Assembly (NCBI GenBank): GCA_018398765.1
Contig: JAHBMJ010005597.1
Location: forward strand, 1-30,000
Source of the DNA: Chromera velia
Taxonomy: Eukaryota > Sar > Chromeraceae
Length of the DNA stretch: 30,000 bases
Direction: 5' to 3'
The notes beneath the pieces are model-generated. The model saw only the letters and a program-made list of their open reading frames with translations, had not been told where the DNA came from and did no database searches. Positions 11,266-21,623 of this stretch are shown in pieces. Both the position numbers and the translations under genes were made by a program. Within the stretch, counting starts at the first letter, position 1; every line of letters begins with the position of its first letter.

Positions 11266-12102
11266 CGTGTAAGTCTAGTCGTGTCTGAGCAGATTGGGGA
11301 TATATACAACTTAGTTGATCGCTCAGACTGAAGCGGGGTCGTCTCTGCGTCAAGAAGAGGTCTAGCAGAAAATTGAGAGCAGTAGACTGATCACGCATTC
11401 TTAACTGATCTATCGACAGCTATCTGGTGTCAGACATTGCATGTCAGAGCGCCTGGCAGGAGCAAGCTTAGCGTGGAGAAATCGTGGAGAAGAATGGAGA
11501 TTCAAGAACGTGATGCGGCGGCGCCGCGCATGCAGTGAGGCTCGACGATGGCTCGACGCCATGGCGCCACCATGGCGCCACCATGTATGCATATGTATGC
11601 ATGCATGCATGAACATCAAGAGTCTGCATGCATCATCATGCATCACGCGATCATCACGCGTGACTGTCACTGATATGTCACTGTTGTTTTGCGATTCAAG
11701 TTCTGAAGAAGTTACGCCACCGTCGCCACTTCTAAAGAGTAACTTTAGCACATACAGTCGAGGGAGAAGGATGAACTTCCGATGAAGACGTGCATGTTCA
11801 GGAGGTGCGATATTTAGGCCAATAGGACACCCTGCTATTAAAGCAATGAACCCGAATGATTCGCGCCACCGTTGCCCCCGACAATTAGCGCTTTTTGTAA
11901 CATCCCGCAGACAGCAGGGCCTTTCGCCATTCATCTACTGTCGGTGTGTTTGGTCTAAACTGCTTCTTGTCACCTCAATTTCACGTGCTCTTCTTTCGGA
12001 CACAACCAGTTGACAACCTCGAGAGCCGAAGCAGGAGACGGCTTGGCGCTTCAACGTTGCGTGTATCTGACAGAAGCTTCGTCTACCTTGCAAGGCTGTC
12101 AG
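11266..12102. promoter_or_regulatory. divergent promoter region with TGCATGCA and ATGGCGCCA motifs
   Basis: This region lies between the ATG of the minus-strand ankyrin gene and the chosen ATG of the plus-strand glycosyltransferase gene, so it probably drives both. It contains a tandem of the palindromic ATGGCGCCA at 11559-11585, TGCATGCATGCATG at 11598-11611, another TGCATGCA at about 11625, and ATCACGCG repeats at 11641-11660. TGCATGC-type elements are known binding sites of AP2 factors in apicomplexan alveolates. Use here is inference. The open frame at 11441-11785 has no coding character. Confidence 0.45.
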
Positions 12103-12403
12103 ATGTACGTTCACGACGTGACATGGAATCCGAACTGCACCGCACAGGGCCAGTCGGAGGTGGATTGGGGCTCCGCATTCCATCACCTGAAGAGCGGACA
12201 CACGCCGATATGCGATGTGGTGCTGGCCGTCTACCACACAATTCTGCGGTTTGGGGGGGTGGCGCTGCAACAACGCGTCTGCGTGCTGGGACTGTCGACT
12301 GTTTTCTTCTTCCTGGCAAGGTGCCATCTGCACGCAAACAACCTCTCGCATGCAGCAGAGACGGTCTCGTTCCTCAGTGAAGCCTTCGGTTCTGTTTCTC
12401 CAT
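12103..12403 (+). CDS. putative first exon and signal anchor of the GT47 gene
   Basis: The frame is open from 11959 and the first ATG is at 12103. It ends at a GTGAGT donor in phase 1, which matches the two-base entry of the next exon (SP + W + FFKESWW). The frame contains a hydrophobic stretch CVLGLSTVFFFLA at residues 60-72, suitable as a type II signal anchor, and an NCT sequon at residue 11. All three frames plus the minus strand are open here, so the choice rests on phase and the anchor. An upstream exon joining at the CAG before 12010 is possible. Confidence 0.5.
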
Positions 12404-13749
12404 GTGAGTATGCATATATACATGTATCTCTTCCTTCCTGTACTTTCTGTATATGTCCAGTCCCCTTTTGTACCTGCGTAGACGGACTCGATCTCTTCGT
12501 GCCTGCTGCCTGAGGTCGAGGGGAAACCTGTTGTCTCTTCCCGACTGCCTCTCTACCTCTTGCATCCTCATCTTCCCCTCTGCCCGCATCTCTTCTGCTG
12601 TGTGAGTGAACAGACAGTCTGCTGGGGATGGATCTGCCGGGGAAGAAAGAGCCAAACACACACACCGTCTACCCTAGCTGTAATCTGTTGCTCCGAGCCG
12701 AGCTGACTTCTGCCACTTCCTCTCCTTTTCTCCCTCCGTCTATCAGACTTCTCTCTCACGATAGATCCCGCATCACAACGTCTCCTCCCCCCCACGATTT
12801 CCTGCAGGGTTCTTCAAGGAATCTTGGTGGTCTCAGCTGTTCTCGATGGATGAGCTGGATATCCTCCGACTGGATATTCTCAACGGCCTTTTTTTGGCAC
12901 AGTCAAAGGAAGACACGGAGAAAGAGAAGGAGAAGGAAGAGAACCTGAAAGCGTCCCGAGATCCGGAAGAAAAAGCCCTCAGCAGGCTGTCGCGCTCTGC
13001 TGTCAACTCATGGCTGCAGGAGCCTGTCCGGGTGTTTGTGTATACTCGCAAGGAGGTTCCCGCACTCGCCCCGTTGAGTGCCGGCCTGGCCTCTTTCTGC
13101 AGTTGGGGCCAGTGGGCAGGGGACGTGCGGGTCTTCGAACTTCTGTTGGCCGGGGGGGCGGGGACTGGGAAGGGGCAGGACGGCACGAGGAGCTGGGTGA
13201 GGGTTATGGATCCTGAGGAGGCAGACCTCTTCTTCGTGCCTGCTTTCGGAATCTGCCTGTTTGAAAGCAATACCATGACGTCGGTTGTCTCTGTCTGTCT
13301 GTCTGTCTGTCTGTGTGTCTGTCTGTCTTTGTTGTCGTTATTTGGTCTCCTCTCTTTGACTCTTTGTTTCTGTCTCCACTCTGCATCGCCATCAGTGTTT
13401 GTGTCTCTCCACTGTTTCCTTTTGCCTGTTTGCCGGTTTGTTCCGACCCTCAATCGTGCTTCCCTTCTCCGTCACCTTCTCCTGTGTCTCTTTAGCCCTT
13501 CCCTGCCTTTCCTCTTCTTAGCGTGAGTTTACATTGAGGCGATGAGTTCCGATGTTATGTTGGCGGCAGTTCGCCTCTTTGTGAGGAATATGCGTAAAAG
13601 CCGGAGTCACATGCGGCCCCTCGGAGAGATCTTCTATCCTGCTCTCTTCTGTTCTGTTCTGCTCTGTTCTGCAGAGTTCCGCAACTGGACGTCGCCTTCG
13701 CGGCTGCGGTGGAGTCCCTCCCGTTCTTCAAAAGAGGAGGCACGTCGGT

Positions 13750-13784
<35 letters not shown>

Positions 13785-14058
13785 ATGCATGCCCCTGTGC
13801 GTGTGTCAAGAAGATGGGAATGGAAAAGAAGCACAGAACCGTCTGTGCGCAATGAAGGAACAGAAAGTTATGATGAATCGCAGCGTTTTTTCTGCCTGTC
13901 TTTCGTCGGCCAGTTGTCTTTTTGCTGCTTTCTGGTTTTCGGGTATGTCGGTATTGAAGAAGAGAAAACAGAACACATAGGACGTACATCATTCTGGCAG
14001 TCTCTCCGTCCATTTGTTTGTTTGCTTGGCAGTCTTTTTGTCTCAAAAGAAAAAGAAA

Positions 14059-14097
<39 letters not shown>

Positions 14098-14880
14098 GCA
14101 ATACGAGAAGGCAGTCTGTCTGTGTGCAGCAACGCACGGCGAAGAAAAGGGTCCCACACTGCATTTGTCTTCTTTCTGTCCTCCTGTTCCTCTCTTTTTC
14201 CAGCCACCTGACGTGATCCGCTCGTGACCTTCTTGCACCAGAGCAGCCCGACGAACTCTCTCCTCTCCTCTCCTCCTGCCCTGAAAGAAACAGGCAAGTA
14301 CATCTGTTCTCTCTCTCGCTCGCGTGCTTTTTGTGCAGGGGGACGGGACCACGTGTTCACGTTCACCTCCGGTCTCTCCTCCGGCGTCTTCCCCTCCTGG
14401 AGGCACCACATCCCCCTGTCCATCAAGGTGGGTGAGTGAGTGAGTGAGTGAGTGAGTGAGTGAGTTTGCGTGCAAGCACGAGCCCACCCCCTTCCTGGCT
14501 GCCTCACTTCAGTTGGTGCATGGCTCATTTGGATTTGGGGACACCGTCCTTTCTCTCCCTTTGCTGTCGTGCGTGTCTGTTTGACTGGTTCCTTCCTTCA
14601 TTGCTCTCTGTTTGATGCTTTAGAACGGCCTGGTCCACCTTCCTTCCTTCCTTCTGTCCTTGCTCCCTTCCTTCCTTCAGGTGACTCCAGAGACTGAACT
14701 ATTCAACGACAGGCCCTGGATGGCTGTGTCGGATTTTGAAGAGTGGAGGGACGTCAGCTTTCCTGGTGAGTGAGTGAGTGAGTGAGTGAGTGAGTGAGTG
14801 GGTGGATAGAGCGAGTATCAAGATGCATGGGTGAGTACATGCAACAATGCTTCTCCTGCATTCTTTCGGACAGCTTCCCT

Positions 14881-14919
<39 letters not shown>

Positions 14920-17900
14920 CCGCTGTGTCTCTCCTTTCTGTCTCCCGCCCTCATTCCCCCTCTTTCCCGTTGTCTCCTCTGTTCATTCCTCCATTCCTCC
15001 ATTTATTCACATACATGCAAGCAGGGCACATCAACTACCTGGATCTCTCAAAGCTGGAGGCGGTGAGACGGCAGAACCAGCCGAGAGACGGGCAGAGGAA
15101 CCAGAGCCTTGCGTGCTTCTACGGACGTGCAGACCCTTCGAGAGGACCTCATCCGAGGGTTGGTTCGTTGGTATTTTCCATGCAGGGGCCTGCCTAAGGG
15201 GGAGTTTTGTTGGTGTGTACCAATGGGTGCGCTTTTTGTAACCCCCTCGTCTTTCACATGGACATGATCACTCAGGGCAGACCTGATTTGATAACTGCTG
15301 TGCTGACTGCCTTCATCCATGCTCTTGCCCGCATGCTTCCCTCCCTGCCTGGCTGCCTGCAGGGAAGTCCTGTAAACTCCCGACAGCTGGTCCTCTCGAT
15401 GAAGGGCATGGAAGGTGTGGATGTGAGCGACGGGCTGATTGACAAGGTGCGTCTGTCGGTCTTCTCTGTCCTCTCCTCTCCTCTCCTCTCCTCTTCCCTT
15501 CTCTTCTCTTCTCTTCTCTTCTCTTCTGTGAAAGACAACAGACAAGTGGAACTTTGTACGACAGCTGCGCCCTCTCCAGACATATCCTCGACATATGTGT
15601 GTGCACAGATCTCTGTGTATCTACCTCTCAGGTCGCGATGTTTGTGAGGATGTCCAAGTCGGACTTTTGCCTCATCCCCAGGGGTCAGTCGGGGGGGATT
15701 CTGTTGTTGGAAAGAAGGAAAGATCGAAAAACAGGGAAAGGAACACGTCGAAGCATTGTGGGAGATACCGCAAGATAAGAGAAGAGACAAAAAGAAAAGA
15801 ATTCTTGCACAGAGTAGGTGAACCAAAGAAAGAAAGAAAAACAGTTTCGATTCCCACACGTGCAGATGGAGTCTGCATGATGGGGTTGTTTCCTTTGCTT
15901 TCATTCGCTCTTCGCTTCTTGAGGCTTGACTTGTCGACCGTTTCTCTGACTTACTCTCCCAGATTTTTTTTGCATGAATCCATCTGCCTGCAGGGAAGAG
16001 CGGATGGTCTCTGAGGTTCTTTGAGAGCCTTTTCGCAGGGTGTGTCCCCGTCCTTTTGTCTGACAAGTCAGTCAGAAGCTTTCGAAGGGGTGCGAGGAGG
16101 GGTGGGCAGAAAAGCGGACAGGCAAAATAGCGAACATTCAGCAAATTGGGGGGTTTGGTTTGCTTGTGTGCTGCTGCCAAAATGACGCTGTCCAATGAGA
16201 CTCAATTCCTCTCTATCTTCTTTCTTTCTCTTTCTCTCTCTCTTTCTCGTCATGTCCTTCGTTCTCTGTCCCGATCTCTTGACTTTTCTCACTTATCAGC
16301 ATCCTCTACTTCGCTCCTCTTTTGTTTCTCTGCTCTATGCATCTGCAGAAATGTCCCTCACACGCCCGCTGCATGTGTTTCTCTCTCACACTCCCCGTCT
16401 CTCGCTCTCCTGATGTCTTTCCTGCAGTTGGGAACTTCCATTCGGGGACATTCTCGACCTCTCTCGGTTTGTCATCAAGTGGCCTGCAGCACAAATCGGG
16501 GAGGGCCTATGGTCAGTAGCCTCCTCGCACTGCGTCTCTCTCTGCATGACGTGTGCGAGCATGCAGGAAGATATGAGATGCATGAGATGGAAATGGTACT
16601 TTGTTATTCGAGGAGGGGGGGGTTCAAACCTTCTCTTGCTCAACTTTTGCATATTAGAGGCGTGCTCATGTTGAATCCGCCGGCATGATCCGGCTTTGGC
16701 ATTACGTGAAGATCCTCGATGTATGCTTTATTCCTTCCACGAATTCCATGCATGATCCCATCGTTTGCCTGCCTGTCTCTAAAAAAGGAAGGAAGAGAAA
16801 TGTGCATACAATTTCTCGTCCCGTCTCTGTGCTTTTCTTTCTGCTCTCTCGTAAGCTGTACACGCTACAGATTCGGCGAGGACAGCTGCACTACAAATAT
16901 CCTCAACAGAGGAGCTGGGTCTCTAGAATCTGCATGGATGTACGCTTGTCCGAACAAGTGTATGATATGAATGAGTGCAGGCGGTTCCTGAAGGCATTTC
17001 CTCCAGGGACCCTCCAGACAATGAGAGATGAGGTCAGCCTGAGAGAAACGGAAAGAGCCAGGGAAGGTTGGATTGTTTTTTTTGTTTTTTGCTTCCTGAG
17101 CTGCCCAACAGATTTCTTGCCTGGCTGGTTTCGAATATGCATGCAGGGTATTTTCGCTCATTTTTCACGCACATTGGAGAGAAATCACATCGTCTGTTGA
17201 ACTTCTGCGGGACCTTCTAAGACATACGAGTCCTCCCTGTCTGTCGTTGTCCTCTCTCCATCTCCCTCCGTCCCTCTCCCGACCCCTCCCCCCCCTCCAC
17301 ACGCAAAAAGAGACAGAGACAGAAAGGCAGAGAGACGCCCAGAGACGGAGAGAAAAGGAGAAGAAAAGGGTGCGATACATCAGTCGAATAGCCCCCGACA
17401 CAGAGAGACACTTTGCCCCTTCACTTGACGCATGCCTGCAGATGCAAGCCGCCAAGTGCTGGTTCCTCCTGCCTCCCTCCCCTCTCTCGAGTCCGGAAGC
17501 TGCAGTCAGTCAGTCAGTCAGGAAAGAAGAGAGAAAGCGGACTGCAGGGCTGCCTCCAGGAGTTAGTGAGAAAGACCAACCACTAGACGATTGACAGAAC
17601 GCACAAGCCGCACTTCATTCCCTGCAACGAATGGCTTGTCGGGTGAGAGCGTTTATTTCATACAGAATGTATTAATACATATTCTTTTTCTGTATTAATA
17701 CATATTCTTTTTCTGTGTTAATACATATTCTGTATGAAAGAATGGCTCGTCGGGTGAGAAAATGCAAACCAGGAAGAAGAATGGAACGGAAAGAAAGCAG
17801 GTTGTCGGATAAGTGCCTCCCTGACTGGCGAACGCTGCCTGATCGTTGGAAACATTGCATGCATGCAAGCATGCATGATGCATGTGTGCAAGAATGTATT

Positions 17901-18137
17901 CTTGCCTGCATGTGTATTTGCTTGGAAACGTTGCATGCATGCATGATGCATGTGTGCATGCATGGTAGCTGTTTCTTTTAATTTCTGCAGGCCATTTTGA
18001 GGACTGTGTGCCCGCGGATACACGAGCAGAACGCCCTGGAGGCGATGATGTTGATCCTCCAGAGGAAGAAGAGAAAAAGTCAGCCGGCCAGTCGGTGCAT
18101 GAGAAGAAAGAGAAAGTTGAATGCAAAATTTAATTAA
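12103..18137 (+). CDS. exostosin/GT47-family glycosyltransferase, 566 aa, 13 exons
   Basis: GT47 enzymes transfer a sugar from a nucleotide sugar to a polysaccharide or glycoprotein, usually as type II membrane proteins of the Golgi. Exons: 12103-12403, 12808-13279, 13675-13739, 14339-14427, 14681-14765, 15025-15158, 15363-15446, 15632-15683, 15994-16066, 16428-16511, 16981-17032, 17442-17504 and 17991-18137. All junction phases match and total 1,701 nt. Visible motifs: FVYTRKEVP near the domain start, DPEEADLFFVPAF (residue 235 on), GGGRDHVF (about 279-286), FCLIPRGKSGWS (422-433) and RFFESLFAGCVPVLLSDN (435-452), the last being the expected nucleotide-sugar-binding segment. The C-terminus has IHEQNALEAMMLILQRKK. 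Donor sugar and acceptor cannot be told from sequence. Exon 1 and the start codon are the weakest part. The third intron appears to be GC-AG. Confidence 0.87.
13757..13784. repeat. (CT)n microsatellite just after the GC donor
   Basis: A short CTCTCT run lies 17 bases inside the intron that begins with the proposed GC donor at 13740 in the GT47 gene. The same intron also carries (AC)n at 14061-14095. Confidence 0.9.
14428..14465 (+). repeat. (GTGA)n array starting at the 5' splice site of GT47 exon 4
   Basis: The exon ending ATC AAG at 14427 is followed at once by GTGGGTGAGT and then GTGA repeated to about 14465. Several potential GTGAGT donors therefore lie in 4-base steps. Only the first keeps the frame with the following exon (14681, phase 0). 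Confidence 0.93.
14766..14804 (+). repeat. (GTGA)n array starting at the 5' splice site of GT47 exon 5
   Basis: The exon ending TTT CCT G at 14765 runs directly into about nine GTGA units and then GTGG. The neighbouring intron has the same structure, though the two exons are not similar in sequence. Confidence 0.93.
17629..17759. repeat. direct repeats flanking an AT-rich inverted repeat, intronic
   Basis: GAATGGCTTGTCGGGTGAGA (17629-17648) recurs as GAATGGCTCGTCGGGTGAGA (17740-17759). Between them TTTCATACAGAATGTATTAA (17656 on) is mirrored by the complement ending TGTATGAAA at 17739. Three tandem TAATACATATTCTTTTTCTG-like units fill the centre. The layout resembles a very small inverted-repeat insertion with duplicated flanks, within the last intron of the GT47 gene. 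Confidence 0.75.
17845..17966. repeat. TGCATGCA-rich duplicated block in the last GT47 intron
   Basis: A block starting TTGGAAACATTGCATGCATG at 17846 is repeated from about 17919 as TTGGAAACGTTGCATGCATG. Each is followed by TGATGCATGTGTGCA. TGCATGCA occurs several times. It lies 25-145 bases upstream of the final acceptor (17990). Confidence 0.85.
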
Positions 18138-18829
18138 TGCTTCATTGGCATCTTCCTTCCGAAGTTTTCAAAAGAAATACGCAACGCGAGAGAGACAAAA
18201 AAAAGAGTGCCTGCGAGGACGGAAAGCAGTCGATCGAAGGGCTTGTTGGTGGGACCAGACGAAAGAAGTGAGAAGACAATAAAGAAAACAAAGAAACATG
18301 AAGTCTCGTCTCGTGGGTGGGATAGGTACCACTTCTCTCTTGTCCATTCCCTCCATTCTCTCCCTGCTCTCTTCTCTCTCTTCATGTGTCGGTCGGGTTT
18401 TGCTTTCTTTCGTCTTCGTTCCACTCCCCTCCCCTCCCCTCAAGGGTCCCAATTCTTTCCATTCAGGGGCACGGCTTGCGTTTTTCTTTTCGCCTTGACT
18501 GCTTTTCTCAGTCGCCCCTCAGCAATAAAGAAAGCAGGCAAGATGTTTGAATTTCATGCCACCCGTCTGAGAGAGAGTGCACCACCTCACAGGATCTCAA
18601 GAGCGTCTTCACTACCCCAAGGGACCAGCTGGGGATTTGTCTGGCAAATGAATCCGGTCATGTCTGTTGTTTTTTGTCCGAAAGAAGACGAAGACAAGGG
18701 GAAAAGACAAGACCGCTCTCCGAACACTCCTCGTACATACCGACGTCAATTTTACTGCATGTGCGCTATCTTGGATCATTTGTGCCTCCCTCGCTTTAAT
18801 TGTGTGTCTCTCTCTCTTTCCCCCTGCAG
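18138..18829 (+). other. 3' flank or 3' UTR of the GT47 gene
   Basis: Downstream of the TAA at 18135. An AATAAA at 18279-18284 could serve as a poly(A) signal. A second possible acceptor at 18537 is followed by the frame KMFEFHATRLRESAPPHRIS, whose entry phase equals that of the exon at 18830. Its upstream polypyrimidine tract is poor and it has no clear donor, so it is not called as an exon. Confidence 0.45.
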
Positions 18830-19374
18830 GCAAGGACTCGAAGGGCTCCTTTTTCTTCTCAAAAGACGCAGCCGAGTCGGTGGGGATTCTCCGAACGGGA
18901 GGAGAAGAAGGGGACGGAGATTTTCGGGAGACGGGAGAAGAAGCCGCTGTGGAGGCCATCGCTAGTGGAAGGGAGGCGGACAGTGTACACACAGAGGGTC
19001 ACAGTGCGCCCCTAGGAGGTCTGATGACGTTCAGAGAAGAATGGACAGAATCTTTCTTCTCGAATCAAACGAGCGAGATTTATTTTTCAACATCGATTGG
19101 GCGGGGGGAGAGGGAGGAACAGACAGAAGCCGCTCAGACGTGTCCGTCAGCACAAGGGAGTCGCATCGTGTTCACTCCAAACGCCAGGCTCTCCCCTTCT
19201 TGTACAGATGCAGCGACCATGGGTCATCAAAGCGGCGTTCGGTCACCTTCAATATCTGGAGTAGCAAAGGACACACACCTTGATACAGGGCAAGGTGGCG
19301 ATTCTACTAAGCAATCTTCTCTTAGTGTGTCTTTTTTCAATGCAGAGATGAAACCACTGTGGACTCCACTATGA
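18830..19374 (+). CDS. candidate alternative 3' exon (acidic, about 180 codons)
   Basis: A strong acceptor (CTCTCTTTCCCCCTGCAG ending at 18829) opens a frame beginning KDSKGSFFFSKDAAESVGIL and continuing through GGEEGDGDFRETGEEAAVEA to a TGA at 19372. A donor AAAA|GTCAGC within the last GT47 exon (after 18078) leaves phase 1, exactly what this exon needs. An alternative GT47 isoform would then replace the last 20 residues with this tail. The first 80 codons look coding. The remainder is less clear, and an internal acceptor (TTTTTTCAATGCAG ending near 19345) suggests one more intron. It could instead be an exon of a separate gene whose start I cannot see. Confidence 0.42.
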
Positions 19375-20038
19375 ACGACACAGTTGCAAAACAGATCAAA
19401 AGTGAAGTACAATGCTGCTGCGTTTATCAGATTATTAGAACAGGAAGGGCATTGAGCTTCTGCGGCTGGCAATTTGGAAGCCGATAAAAGTCTAGATAAA
19501 AGTATCTGAAAGAAGGAAACGAAAAGAATTGTTTCATGGATTGAAGAATTTGGGGACAGGGGGAAGTTTCCCGGGGAAAGCTCTTAAAAATATTGTTTAA
19601 AAAATGGAAATTGAAAATAATTTAGAAAATAATGCTATCGGTACGCTCAGCCGTACATTTGTTTCTCAAGAAAAGAAGCTTTTAATGCTACATAAATGTA
19701 AGTGTCCTACCAGTAAGCGTTTGTATTTACTTTTATTTGATGAGACTACTTGAATTAAAATGGCTAAAGCCGATGAGCCGATCTCAAGTTTTCATTTTAA
19801 AACTTCAACATCTGTCTAGAATCAGACTGATAACAGAATGCATCGATCATAGTAGAGCCAAATCAGACTAATTAATTTAGTATGTCTTCTTCTGTTTTAA
19901 ATAATGTAATTTGAGTATGTCTTATATTATATAAGTGAAGCATTCATAAGCAAACATTGTATGACATAGGTTTACATAGGTTAGTAGCCAGAGCTAGCCA
20001 GACACGCAAAGGAGCCGATCATTAGGGAGGAAAGGGGG
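19375..20038. other. AT-rich intergenic DNA; nothing recognised
   Basis: Base composition changes to AT-rich with many stops in all frames. No exon, RNA gene or repeat was recognised in this stretch. Confidence 0.6.

Positions 20039-21623
<1,585 letters not shown>

Noticed and set aside
11441..11785. ATG-started 114-codon plus-strand frame in the divergent promoter
   Set aside because: Composition follows CATG/GCGCC repeats, it has no domain, and a frame on the opposite strand is equally open.
11935..12423. Minus-strand 162-codon frame opposite GT47 exon 1
   Set aside because: No domain and no matching splice sites. The plus frame fits the downstream phase and supplies a signal anchor.
13542..14216. 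Plus-strand frame beginning SSDVMLAAVRLFVRNM that looks like part of a GT47 domain
   Set aside because: All three frames stop soon after the nearest acceptor (13521). Exons 13279 and 13675 join directly in matching phase and already give the expected domain, so this is intron.
16685..17200. Longer reading of GT47 exon 11 starting at CGCTACAG (16872)
   Set aside because: Entry there gives a TGA with the two bases from the previous exon. The acceptor at 16980 gives TGG CGG and a family-like sequence.
17145..17200. Extra GT47 exon after the TGCAG at 17147
   Set aside because: In the required phase it reads to a stop after 17 codons and removes the conserved C-terminus. Skipping it gives MRDE + MQAAKCWFLLPP, which fits the family.
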